Assembly: GCF_008710145.1 (NCBI RefSeq)
Contig: NZ_VYKL01000022.1
Coordinates: 124,001-188,000, forward strand
DNA from: Niallia endozanthoxylica
GTDB lineage: Bacteria > Bacillota > Bacilli > Bacillales > Cytobacillaceae
Direction: 5' to 3'
DNA: 64,000 nucleotides
Shown here: positions 1 to 8,238 of the stretch, piece by piece
Layout: every line of letters begins with the position of its first letter
How positions within the stretch are numbered: position 1 is the first letter of the stretch
Position numbers and translations under genes: made by a program
Notes under the pieces: generated by a model
The model's database searches: none
What the model was told of the DNA's origin: nothing
The model's input: the letters and a program-made list of their open reading frames with translations, nothing else

Positions 1-260
1 ATCAGTAAATTTATTAAATAAAACGGGGAAAAAATACGTCTGTTTCGTAGTTTATTCAAAGGCCCATATTTTTAACGAGTTATCGGTTAGCTTAGGCTTA
101 ACAATCTGTTTAGTCAATACAATATATGAAAGTAATTAACATAAAAATTAGAACGATTTTATTCCTTTTTTATAAAAAAGATTTTAAATCATTCATAACT
201 ATGATAAAGTATAGTAAATTCTTAAAATAATACTAACTTTATTAAAGGAGTAAATGACCC

Positions 261-1178
261 ATGCGTTATCTATACTCATCTCTTCTGCTTTTGACGAGCT
301 TGTTATGGAGTGGGGATTTTGTCGTTGGAAAGTTTCTTGTCGGCCACGCGTCATCCATGACCTTGACGAACTTACGCTGGATGATTGCGGTGGTATGTTT
401 ACTTCCAATCGTATGGATTCAGGAAAAAAGAATTTTACCGACAAAACGGTCGATTATCCCTTTGGTTCTTATGGGTTTAACCGGGGTAGTTCTTTATAAT
501 GTGTTTATGTTTCTCGCTTTAGAAAGGACCGATGCAATGAATGTTGGGCTGCTTTCTACATTAAACCCGGTATCCATTGCGATTTTTTCTTTTTTGTTGG
601 TTGGTGAAAAGATCCGCCCTTTGCAAATGGCCGCAATGGTTCTCTCCTTTTTCGGCGTTGTCATTGTACTATCAAGAGGCGAAGTCCAACGGTTGCTTAC
701 ACTTGATTTCAATGTAGGCGATTTTTGGATGCTGGCGGCTGTTGCCTTATGGGGACTTTATTCGGTGTTTGGAAAATGGGCGATGAGAGAAACGTCACCG
801 TTGATGTCGACACTTTATTCCGCTATATTCGGAATCCTTATCTTGCTGCCATTTAATCTTTCTTCGTTTACAGTGACAAATGTAAACCCATCATTTATTT
901 GGTCTGTTCTCTATATGGGCGTGCTGTCCACTGTTGTCTCAATGGTGTTCTGGAATATCGGTGTACAAAAATTGGGCGGCACGACGGCCGGTATGTTCTT
1001 AAACTTCAACCCGATTTTTACAGCGATTCTTTCCTTTTTAGTGTTAGGTGAACAGATGACATGGACACAATTTTTTGGCAGCGTCGTTGTGATCACCGGT
1101 TGTTATCTATTTGGTCGATTTAAAGTAACACCTGTATCGAAAGATAATGTCCAAATCAAACATGTTCAGAATGCCTGA
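261..1178 (+). CDS. EamA/DMT-family membrane exporter
   Basis: This 305-residue protein is a drug/metabolite (DMT, EamA) type transporter, expected to export small metabolites across the cytoplasmic membrane. The sequence shows about ten hydrophobic segments in two homologous halves, roughly residues 5-135 and 150-285. Each half ends with the typical 'LGE' motif (LLVGEKIRP and LVLGEQMTW). The start is supported by AAAGGAG about ten bases upstream. It is a single gene closed by a hairpin just after the stop. The substrate cannot be read from the sequence, and nothing in the neighbourhood fixes it. Confidence 0.88.
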   Translation: MRYLYSSLLLLTSLLWSGDFVVGKFLVGHASSMTLTNLRWMIAVVCLLPIVWIQEKRILPTKRSIIPLVLMGLTGVVLYNVFMFLALERTDAMNVGLLSTLNPVSIAIFSFLLVGEKIRPLQMAAMVLSFFGVVIVLSRGEVQRLLTLDFNVGDFWMLAAVALWGLYSVFGKWAMRETSPLMSTLYSAIFGILILLPFNLSSFTVTNVNPSFIWSVLYMGVLSTVVSMVFWNIGVQKLGGTTAGMFLNFNPIFTAILSFLVLGEQMTWTQFFGSVVVITGCYLFGRFKVTPVSKDNVQIKHVQNA

Positions 1179-1179
1179 A

Positions 1180-1207
1180 CTCCTACCAAACTGCGGTGGG
1201 GGTTTTA
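1180..1207 (+). terminator. Rho-independent terminator after EamA gene
   Basis: Arms 1180-1187 and 1195-1202 pair over eight positions with some G-U pairs. The loop has seven bases and a TTTT tract follows. Confidence 0.65.
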
Positions 1208-1644
1208 CTATTTTAACGGGATAGCTTTCAGCTATCTCTTTTACTTTCAGCTCCTCCTCATCAAACCGTACATGAGTCCGTCTAGCAATTGATTCTAGAT
1301 TTCACAATATTCTTTTTTGCCTTTTCAGTAACCTTCTCAACAATTGCTAGTTATAGCTCTGCCGCCTTCTAATAAAGTACATAACGAACATTTTAATGTT
1401 TTGTACCTTTTCGCGATTACATCATCATGATTTCTGCACACGTTCCGGATGTTTTCTTTTCGTTAGCACCTTTAATTTGGATATTAATTACTCTTTTTTG
1501 CGGATGGGAGTGGCCGGCATCTTGTCACCTTGGGGGGTGCTGAGTATGCATAAGCCAAGGGATTTGAATCTTGTTGGGCTATCTATTAGTTTTTATCAAG
1601 ATTCACTGTCACATACACTGAGAACTCCAATAAGGGGATTTTTT
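1208..1644. other. Gene-free region, possible group II intron 3' fragment
   Basis: No convincing gene is seen here. A 102-codon open frame at 1396-1704 has no ribosome-binding site and no recognisable protein signature. On the minus strand, 1250-1280 reads ATGTACGGTTTGATGAGG, which resembles the 3' strand of a group II intron domain V. The matching 5' strand (GAGCCGTATG type) is not found next to it, so this may be a scar or a chance match. Confidence 0.3.
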
Positions 1645-1665
1645 ATTCCTTTTTTAAAAATATGG

Positions 1666-1694
1666 TTTACAACAATTCATTTTCGTGATAATAT
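1666..1694 (+). promoter_or_regulatory. Sigma-A-like promoter of fused aldolase-dioxygenase gene
   Basis: The boxes are TTTACA (1666-1671), a 17-base spacer and TAATAT (1689-1694). The same two boxes with the same spacing recur upstream of the second dioxygenase gene (5573-5601) although the surrounding bases have diverged, which supports function. Confidence 0.6.
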
Positions 1695-1821
1695 TCATTT
1701 ATAAAAAGATTCAAAATATTATGCTAATTATTTTCAGAAAGGAGAAAATTACTTTTTATTTAGTCATTCAAATTTGTTTTTAGTAATTCTACTTTAATTA
1801 AGGGTTATGAGGAGGATAAAT

Positions 1822-3729
1822 ATGAATAAACCTTTTGGAATGATTCCAGCTTTACCAACACCTTTTAAAGAAGATAATAGTATTGACTATGATACTCTCA
1901 AAAAAAATCTGAATTTTCTAATAGAGGGAGGGGTACATTGCGTTTTAGTTTCAGGGAGTGCTGGTGAGTATTCATTAATGAATATGGATGAACGGAAAAA
2001 CGTCATTAAATTCATTTGTGAAAAGTCCCAAGGAAGAGTGCCAATTATGGCAGGAACATCGTGTCATCGAACAGAGGATACAATAGAACTTACCAGATAT
2101 GCGGCAGAAGCTGGTGTGGACTTTGCCCTAGTTTTACCACCTTATTATATGAAGGTTAGTAGAGAGAGAGTTTTTGAGTATTATAAGACTGTAGCTGAAA
2201 GTACTACTATAGGAATTGTTATTTATCATTATCCTGAAGGTACAAATGTTGAACTTAGTCCAGAACAGATTTATGAAATCAGTCAAATAGATGGAATTGT
2301 TGGGATTAAAAATACTGCTGATGCACTTCATACTTGTAAGCTTACTAAATTGACTAAGGACAATAAGAATTTTGCAGTACTTACAGGTTACGAGCAATTA
2401 ATCCTGCCAACCTTATCAGCAGGTGGCGCTGGTGCTGTTGGTCTTGCGATGAATTTAGTACCGAAAGAATATGTTAAATTATATGATTTATTTGTAAGCG
2501 GAAACAAATTAGAAGAAGCTATTAAATTAAATCAATCATTAACAGAATTAATAGATTTGCTTGAAGAAGAGCCTCCTCCGGCGGCAGTGAAGGCTGGTTT
2601 AGACATGATAGGCTTGTCAGGAGGAAAATGCAGATCGCCATTAGTACCTGCTTCAGAAGAATTAAAAACAAAAGTCCAAGATAAATTAATCGATTTAGGA
2701 CATTCCGTCAAAGGAAAGCCCAACATAATCAAAGCACCCGAGGGACGTTTTGCCAGCAAGCAGACGGCGTTTAGCGAAATTCCGATGATTGACATCGCAG
2801 CTCTGGTCGACGGAAGTGACCCCGAAGGTGTTGCCCGGGCGATCGGTAAGGCTTGTGAGGAAGTCGGTTTCTTCTATATCAAGAACCATGGTGTCCCCCA
2901 GGACTTAATCGATCGCATGTATAAGGTCACTCAGCAATTCTTCGATCTGCCGGCAGAGGCCAAGGAGCGTCTGCACATCGCCAACTCTGGTCAGACGCTG
3001 CGCGGGTACATCCCTCCGTATGGCGAGAACGCTGACCCGGAAAACACCCGTGACCTCAAGGAAGCTTTCGACTACGGCGTCCACGGGGAGGAAGTGTCCC
3101 CGTTCTTCGGACCCAACCTGATGCCCGCGGAGCTGCCTGAATTCAAGGATGTCTGCGAGGAGTACCACGATGCGATGATGGCCCTGGCGCGCAAGCTGGT
3201 CAGCGGCTTCGCTATCAGCCTCGGCCTTCCGGCAGACTACTTCGAGAAGTTGCAGCGCAAACCGATCACAATCCAGCGCCTGCTTCACTACCCGTCGCTG
3301 GGAGCTAATTCTGCCGCGGACGAAATCGGTATCGGGGCGCACACCGACTACGGATTCTTGACAATCCTGTCCCAGGACAGCGTCGGCGGTCTGCAGGTTC
3401 GTAACAAGGAGGGAGAATGGGTGAGCGCACCGCCGGTCGAAGGATCCTTCATCATCAACATCGGTGATCTGGTACAGGCTATGTCCAATGGTCGATACTC
3501 CTCGAATGTGCACCGGGTCGTCAACACGAGTGGAGTCGCTCGATACTCGATCCCGTTCTTCATCGACCTCGACTATGACGCGGTTGTTGAAACCGTGCCG
3601 ACCTGCGTGGATGCGGAAAATCCGGCCAGCGAAAACACCTTTACCTGCGGTGAATACAAGTACGGGCGTTTTGTGTACGTCTACCCGCACCTGCAGGAGC
3701 CCCAGAAGGAGAACGCACCGGTTTCCTAA
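1822..3729 (+). CDS. Fusion: DapA-type aldolase + Fe(II)/2OG dioxygenase
   Basis: This 635-residue two-domain protein is unusual. Residues 1-295 form a DHDPS/NAL-type Schiff-base aldolase with GSAGE at 45-49, Tyr135 in the YHYPEG motif and the Schiff-base Lys163 in GIKNT. Residues about 300-635 form an isopenicillin-N-synthase-like dioxygenase with the iron ligands His507-x-Asp509 and His564 and the 2-oxoglutarate-binding Arg574-x-Ser576. Both active sites look intact. I chose ATG 1822 because the earlier ATG at 1807 overlaps the GAGGAGG ribosome-binding site. Codon use switches near 2710 from AT-rich to GC-rich, so the second domain was probably acquired. One idea is that the aldolase makes or consumes a 2-oxo acid used by the dioxygenase, but the substrate is unknown. 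A transporter gene follows. A fusion of this kind is not one I recognise. Confidence 0.85.
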   Translation: MNKPFGMIPALPTPFKEDNSIDYDTLKKNLNFLIEGGVHCVLVSGSAGEYSLMNMDERKNVIKFICEKSQGRVPIMAGTSCHRTEDTIELTRYAAEAGVDFALVLPPYYMKVSRERVFEYYKTVAESTTIGIVIYHYPEGTNVELSPEQIYEISQIDGIVGIKNTADALHTCKLTKLTKDNKNFAVLTGYEQLILPTLSAGGAGAVGLAMNLVPKEYVKLYDLFVSGNKLEEAIKLNQSLTELIDLLEEEPPPAAVKAGLDMIGLSGGKCRSPLVPASEELKTKVQDKLIDLGHSVKGKPNIIKAPEGRFASKQTAFSEIPMIDIAALVDGSDPEGVARAIGKACEEVGFFYIKNHGVPQDLIDRMYKVTQQFFDLPAEAKERLHIANSGQTLRGYIPPYGENADPENTRDLKEAFDYGVHGEEVSPFFGPNLMPAELPEFKDVCEEYHDAMMALARKLVSGFAISLGLPADYFEKLQRKPITIQRLLHYPSLGANSAADEIGIGAHTDYGFLTILSQDSVGGLQVRNKEGEWVSAPPVEGSFIINIGDLVQAMSNGRYSSNVHRVVNTSGVARYSIPFFIDLDYDAVVETVPTCVDAENPASENTFTCGEYKYGRFVYVYPHLQEPQKENAPVS

Positions 3730-3825
3730 CGAACTGTTCATGGGCGCTTAACCCATGAGGACATGTAAAGCACTCTTCGGGGTGGCTTTGCAGGGTACTG
3801 AGGTTCGTGAGTCGCTACCCTGAAT

Positions 3826-3859
3826 CGACCTTGTCGAATATTCCCGATCGACCGGGTCG
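3826..3859 (+). terminator. Degenerate GC-rich hairpin after fusion gene
   Basis: This is the counterpart of the perfect hairpin at 6853-6887. Here the arms have mismatches (CGACCTTGTCGAAT against the right arm ATCGACCGGGTCG), so terminator function may be weakened. It lies in the GC-rich tail that came with the dioxygenase. Confidence 0.4.
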
Positions 3860-4083
3860 ATTTGAAAATAAAAGTCCAAGAAAAACAATCTGCAATGGGC
3901 ATCTAGTATAAACAAGTTTAACATTCTGCCAGAAAAGTTTAGTGTGGCTCTGCTCATACCACCTTATTGGCCAGGATGGTTCTTTGAAATTATTTCATCG
4001 TAAGTGGTGGCATGGTACGCAATATCATTTTTAATAAGATTGGGCATTAAAAAGGTTTTGAAAACAAAGAAGGAGAGGAATCT

Positions 4084-5460
4084 ATGAATAAAGTACGCAC
4101 GATGGAAGATATGCCTTTAAGTGGATTTCATTTTAAAATGTTTACCTATACCAGTGGGAGTACATTCCTGGATGGGTATATTCTAGGGATTATTGCAGTA
4201 GCACTTTCTGTCATGCAGACTCAACTCGATATGTCTTTAACAGTTATGGGTCTCCTTGGAACAGCAACGCTTGTAGGGATGTTTTTTGGAGGGATAATAG
4301 GAGGCTATCTTACAGATCTAATCGGTCGAAAGACGATATTTCTCCTTGATATGCTTGTTATCACTATTGCCTCTGTTCTTCAATTTTATGTTAATGATCC
4401 TATTTATTTGATCATTTTACGATTTATTTTAGGTGTTGCGGTGGGGGCGGATTACCCGATTGCAGGAACCTTGATGGCAGAATTTTCACCGAAAAAGAAT
4501 CGTGGTGCTTTAATTGGGGGACTAAGTGCGCTTTGGTATACCGGTTATGCCTTTTCCTTTTTAATTGGTTACTTTTTATTGTCCATTGGAGATACAAGTT
4601 GGAGATGGATGCTTTTAAGCAGTGCGATTCCTTCGTTTCTCTTGCTAATTGCTCGATTAAATATGCCGGAATCCCCTCGTTGGCTGGCGAACAAAGGTAG
4701 GGAAAAAGAGGCCAATGCGATTGTTCAAAAAATATTCGGGGCTGGCGTTGTGATGTCAGAAGAACCGGAGATTAAGGATAAAACCTCATTTCTTGATATG
4801 TTTAGAAATGGTTATGGGAAATGGACACTTTTCGTGGCGGTTTTCTGGTCACTTCAAGTCGTTCCGACCTTTGCAATTGGAACGTATATTCCTGTAATTC
4901 TTGGTCAATTTGGCTTTGCCGATGGTAAAAGTGAATACTTGGGATCTGCGATTATCAATATCGTTTATCTTGCCGGCCTGATTCCTGCCCTTTATTTGAT
5001 TGAAAAATATGGCAGAAGACCTACATTGATTTGGCCATTTTTAGTATCATCCATCACGCTATTCGTTCTAGGAGCGACTTCCGGAGCAAATTTATCATTT
5101 GTTTTTATCCTAGTTCTCTTTATCATCTATGGAACGTTTAATACGGGGATGGGAATTCATCAATGGGTCTACCCGACCGAACTTTTCCCAACCCATATTC
5201 GGGGAACTGCAGTGGGATTTGGTACAGGAGTAAGCCGGATTGCCTCAGCAATTGGAACATTTTTATTTCCGGCCTTTTTGGCAAATTATGGTGTGGCAAT
5301 GACGATGTATGTTTGTGGGGCGCTGTTCTTCGTTGGCTTTTTAGTCTCGCTTTTCATGGCTCCGGAAACAAAGAATATGAGTTTAACAGAAACCAGTGCC
5401 TTAAATAAATTTGGAAACTTAAAGACAAGGGATTTTGAATCAAACCAAAATATTAATTAG
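4084..5460 (+). CDS. MFS transporter, sugar-porter/organic-acid type
   Basis: This 458-residue major-facilitator protein has about twelve membrane segments. The loop 2-3 motif GGYLTDLIGRKT and the later PESPRWLANKGR motif are typical of the sugar-porter/metabolite-H+ symporter branch. The start has GGAGAGG close upstream. It sits between the two dioxygenase genes and has AT-rich Bacillus-like codon use, unlike the dioxygenases. It probably imports the compound that the flanking enzymes act on; this is inferred from position only. About 350 bases separate it from the upstream gene; the first 140 of them are the GC-rich tail of cassette copy A. Confidence 0.85.
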   Translation: MNKVRTMEDMPLSGFHFKMFTYTSGSTFLDGYILGIIAVALSVMQTQLDMSLTVMGLLGTATLVGMFFGGIIGGYLTDLIGRKTIFLLDMLVITIASVLQFYVNDPIYLIILRFILGVAVGADYPIAGTLMAEFSPKKNRGALIGGLSALWYTGYAFSFLIGYFLLSIGDTSWRWMLLSSAIPSFLLLIARLNMPESPRWLANKGREKEANAIVQKIFGAGVVMSEEPEIKDKTSFLDMFRNGYGKWTLFVAVFWSLQVVPTFAIGTYIPVILGQFGFADGKSEYLGSAIINIVYLAGLIPALYLIEKYGRRPTLIWPFLVSSITLFVLGATSGANLSFVFILVLFIIYGTFNTGMGIHQWVYPTELFPTHIRGTAVGFGTGVSRIASAIGTFLFPAFLANYGVAMTMYVCGALFFVGFLVSLFMAPETKNMSLTETSALNKFGNLKTRDFESNQNIN

Positions 5461-5572
5461 TCTATGCAAATTCCGAACTGCATTTTTTTGAGTTAATATT
5501 TTAATAAATTAGATGCCTATGATTTAATTTTGGGAATAAAACGGAATATATAGTCCCTTTTGATAAAAATGA

Positions 5573-5601
5573 TTTACAACAGTTCGTTTTCGTGTTAATA
5601 T
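5573..5601 (+). promoter_or_regulatory. Sigma-A-like promoter of second dioxygenase gene
   Basis: The boxes are TTTACA (5573-5578), 17 bases and TAATAT (5596-5601), matching the promoter at 1666-1694 box for box. Confidence 0.6.
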
Positions 5602-5730
5602 CAAACCTATAAAATATTCAAAATATTACGAATATTAATTTACTAGAAAGGAGAAAAATACTTTTTATTTAGTTATTCAAATTTTTTTGTAGAGATTCTA
5701 CTTTAATTATGAGTTATGAGGAGGATAAAT

Positions 5731-6756
5731 ATGAATAAACCTTTAGGAAAACCCAACATAATCGAAGCACCGGAGGGAAGTATTGCAAGCAAGCAGACGG
5801 CGTTCAGCGAGATTCCGATGATTGACATCGCAGCTCTAGTCGACGGGAGTGATCCAGAAAGCGTCGCCCGGGCGATCGGTAAGGCTTGCGAGGAAGTCGG
5901 TTTCTTCTCCATCAAGAACCATGGCATCCCTCAGGACTTGATTGATCGCATGTATCAGGCCACGGAGCAATTCTTCGATCTGCCGGCAGAGGCCAAGGAG
6001 CGTCTGCACATCGCCAACTCCGGTCAGACGGTGCGCGGCTACATCCCTCCGTATGGCGAGAACGCTGACCCGGAAAACACCCGTGACCTCAAGGAAGCTT
6101 TCGATTTCGGCGTCCACGGGGAGGAAGTGTCCCCGTTCTTCGGACCCAACCTGATGCCCGCAGAACTGCCCGAATTCAAGGATGTCTGCGAGGAGTACCA
6201 CGATGCGATGATGGCCCTTGCGCGCAAGCTGGTCAGCGCCTTTGCTATCAGCCTCGACCTTCCGGCGGACTACTTCGAGAAGTTGCAGCGCAAACCGATC
6301 ACAATCCAGCGTCTGCTTCACTACCCGTCGCAAGTTAATGCTGCCGCGAACGAGATCGGTATCGGAGCGCACACCGATTACGGATTCTTGACGATCCTGT
6401 CCCAGGATAGCGTCGGCGGTCTGCAGGTTCGTAACAAGGAGGGCGAATGGATAGACTCACCGCCTGTCGAAGGCGCCTTCACCATCAACATCGGTGATCT
6501 GGTACAGTCTATGACCAATGGTCGATACTCCTCGACTTTGCACCGGGTCATCAACACGAGCGGAGAGTCTCGATACTCAGTTGGGTTCTTCCTCGACCTC
6601 GACTATGACGCGGTTGTTGAAACTGTGCCGACCTGCGTGGATGAGGAAAATCCGGCCAGCGAAAACACCTTTACCTGCGGTGAATACAAGTACGGGCGTT
6701 TTGTGTACGTCTACCCGCACCTGCAGGAGACACAAAATGAGAACGCACCGGTTTAA
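5731..6756 (+). CDS. Fe(II)/2-oxoglutarate-dependent dioxygenase, IPNS-like
   Basis: This 341-residue enzyme belongs to the isopenicillin N synthase-like oxygenases. These are soluble enzymes that couple 2-oxoglutarate decarboxylation to oxidation of a substrate. The N-terminal DIOX_N-type region is at about 28-140. The iron site is His214-x-Asp216 and His271, and Arg281-x-Ser283 should bind 2-oxoglutarate. It is a close paralogue of the dioxygenase half of the gene at 1822. Its first residues MNKPLG match the aldolase N-terminus of that gene, so it looks like a version that lost the aldolase. ATG 5731 is chosen because the ATG at 5716 overlaps the ribosome-binding site. The coding part is GC-rich against an AT-rich background. 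The substrate is unknown. Confidence 0.88.
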   Translation: MNKPLGKPNIIEAPEGSIASKQTAFSEIPMIDIAALVDGSDPESVARAIGKACEEVGFFSIKNHGIPQDLIDRMYQATEQFFDLPAEAKERLHIANSGQTVRGYIPPYGENADPENTRDLKEAFDFGVHGEEVSPFFGPNLMPAELPEFKDVCEEYHDAMMALARKLVSAFAISLDLPADYFEKLQRKPITIQRLLHYPSQVNAAANEIGIGAHTDYGFLTILSQDSVGGLQVRNKEGEWIDSPPVEGAFTINIGDLVQSMTNGRYSSTLHRVINTSGESRYSVGFFLDLDYDAVVETVPTCVDEENPASENTFTCGEYKYGRFVYVYPHLQETQNENAPV

Positions 6757-6852
6757 GGGACTGCTCACGGTCTCTTAACCCTTGAGGATATGCAAAGCAC
6801 TCTTCGGTGTGGTTTTGCAGGGTACCGAGGTTCGTGAGCCGTTGCCCTAAAT

Positions 6853-6887
6853 CGACCCGGCCGAATATTCCCGATTCGGCCGGGTCG
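6853..6887 (+). terminator. Perfect GC-rich hairpin imported with dioxygenase
   Basis: The 14-bp arms 6853-6866 and 6874-6887 pair perfectly around a seven-base loop. There is no T tract. This tail-less form is common for terminators of high-GC actinobacteria and supports a foreign origin of the cassette. Confidence 0.6.
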
Positions 6888-7229
6888 AAGGCGTTTCCAC
6901 CCGGCGCACCTTCACGTGTGGCGCAACTGCGAAAAATGCAGACACATACCCAGTGGAGGAGTTTGCCCTAACTACCTTAATCTATAAAAAAATAGGTGAA
7001 TCAAATGAATAGATTAACCTTTAATACGGAAGGGAGCCATTCAAAAGGCGCCCTTTTTAAATTAAAATTTGTTGCTTTTACTAATGTCTGAGGAAAAGTA
7101 AGTACAGTAACAGCTATCATATATGAAGCTGAAGGTAATTTATTTAAACGATGAAATTCATGAGGCCATTGCTATGATTCAAATGAGGTATCTGGTTCTA
7201 TAAAATTTTTTATAAAGGAGGTAATTAAC
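6888..7229. other. Gene-free region with a short terminator-like hairpin
   Basis: The first 80 bases are still GC-rich donor-like sequence, and AT-rich sequence follows. A hairpin at 7030-7055 (AAGGGAGCC paired with GGCGCCCTT, then TTT) may terminate transcription from the dioxygenase. A 26-codon frame near 7122-7202 has no support as a gene. Confidence 0.45.
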
Positions 7230-7520
7230 ATGGCGCTAGATTATTTACTAGATGAAACAGAAAACCAAATGGTACGATATTATTGCATTGCTTCCAAGGA
7301 TTATAGATATGACATTGTTATCGTGCATTCAGAAATGTTTTTGGGCAAGGCTATGGTAATGTCCATTCAAAACAGACGGATGGTTTTATTAAGTTATGAT
7401 GATATTTCTGATGCAAATTACTGGGGAGGGCAGCTAGGCATTCAAAATACCGACATTAACAAGTTTAAGGACTTCTTTTATATGGTATTGGACAAAGGTC
7501 AATTACTAGAACTTTTTTAA
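7230..7520 (+). CDS. Small DUF3055/SAV0927-like protein
   Basis: This 96-residue acidic soluble protein starts after a good AAAGGAGG site. It resembles the small Bacillus/Staphylococcus family SAV0927 (DUF3055), whose members share the pattern ENxMVRYYCxxSxDxRYDI and a C-terminal helical part. It has no signal peptide or membrane segment. The function is unknown. It stands alone between the dioxygenase cassette and a monooxygenase remnant. The family assignment is from memory and is tentative. Confidence 0.6.
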   Translation: MALDYLLDETENQMVRYYCIASKDYRYDIVIVHSEMFLGKAMVMSIQNRRMVLLSYDDISDANYWGGQLGIQNTDINKFKDFFYMVLDKGQLLELF

Positions 7521-7786
7521 TAACCTGGAAATCGATAAAAGAAATGGTGATTTGGACTTAAAGAGATGGTTATCAGTCCTTGTTACGGAGATTTTAAGAA
7601 GTCGCAATTTATGAACAAGCGTTCATTTACGAAGGGAATCCATTGTTTTATGAATATATACTTCTTAGATAATTATTATTTTGCAATATAAAGAAAAGAG
7701 AGTGATACAAATTCACTCTCTTAACCTTAATAATTACGATTATTAATATTTATTAAAAGTTCTTTCCAATTTGAAGGAAATCCAAT

Positions 7787-7987
7787 ATGAGAAATCCATT
7801 AGTAGGAACACCTGAACAGGTAGTAGACGGTATTACATCATTAGCTGAAGCTGGTTTTAAGGGAACAACATTATCTTTTATTGATTATAATGCTGAGTTT
7901 CCTTACTTTCGCGATCATGTGCTGCCAATTCTAGAAAAACGAGGATTGCGAAGTAACAGGGAGCTTTCTAATAGTAATGTATTGTAG
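7787..7987 (+). pseudogene. 3' remnant of luciferase-family (LLM) monooxygenase
   Basis: The 66 codons match the C-terminal end of flavin-dependent LLM-class monooxygenases: GTPEQVVDGITSLAEAGFKG, then LSFIDYNAEFPYFRDHVLP and ILEKRGLR. Complete members have about 350-450 residues. An in-frame stop lies just upstream (TGA near 7772) and no proper N-terminal domain or ribosome-binding site precedes it. It is best read as a decayed 3' end and hints that a catabolic gene was lost here. A hairpin at about 7696-7722 lies upstream. Confidence 0.75.
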
Positions 7988-8042
7988 GTTGATTCTAGTC
8001 AAACTGTACCCATTCTTTTAATTAACATAATAGTAAACATAT

Positions 8043-8073
8043 AAAAAACCCAATCATGTGGATTGGGTTTTTT
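8043..8073 (+). terminator. Rho-independent terminator
   Basis: AAAAAACCCAATC (8043-8055) pairs with GATTGGGTTTTTT (8061-8073). It insulates the reductase operon from the remnant upstream and can act in both directions. Confidence 0.8.
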
Positions 8074-8136
8074 ATATGTCATAGATTTGACATGTTTATA
8101 TGGTGCAAACCTTGTTTATGTCGAATTTTGCAGAAT

Positions 8137-8171
8137 AGGGGAGTTTCCCTGACCGAATAGGGAAATTCCCC
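8137..8171 (+). promoter_or_regulatory. Paired palindromic operators, NreC-like
   Basis: AGGGGAGTTTCCCT (8137-8150) and AGGGAAATTCCCC (8159-8171) are each near-palindromic and are also inverted copies of each other. Their centres are about two helical turns apart. A TACAAT -10-like box follows at 8197-8202, so the sites lie near -64 and -43. The GGG...CCC form resembles sites of NreC-type regulators, and a NarL-family regulator is encoded downstream at 15374. The binding protein is an inference. Confidence 0.55.
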
Positions 8172-8238
8172 GATGTAGAAAGTTTGTGTAGTTTTTTACA
8201 ATAAGGTTAAGGAATTGCGGGAATAAGGAGGATTTATT

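Larger units (their letters stand above)
1645..3859 (+). repeat. Duplicated cassette, copy A
   Basis: This segment is homologous to 5552-6887. The shared parts are the promoter and leader (1645-1821), the first five to six codons of the gene, the whole dioxygenase coding part from about 2710, and about 130 bases past the stop codon including a hairpin. The aldolase-coding segment, about 1840-2710, is absent from the other copy. The repeats are direct and flank the MFS gene at 4084-5460. Confidence 0.85.
5552..6887 (+). repeat. Duplicated cassette, copy B (aldolase part deleted)
   Basis: This is the partner of 1645-3859. It has the same promoter boxes, the same leader with GAGGAGGATAAAT before the ATG, the same dioxygenase and the same 3' tail. 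It lacks the aldolase-coding segment. The join falls at a short GGAA microhomology. Confidence 0.85.

Noticed and set aside
1396..1704. 102-codon plus-strand open frame
   Set aside because: It has no ribosome-binding site, unusual composition and no recognisable motif, and it runs into the promoter of the fusion gene.
2905..3741. Long 278-codon minus-strand open frame
   Set aside because: It lies opposite the GC-rich dioxygenase, where high third-position GC removes stops on the other strand. The same shadow occurs at 5836-6372 in copy B. No ribosome-binding site or family signature is seen.
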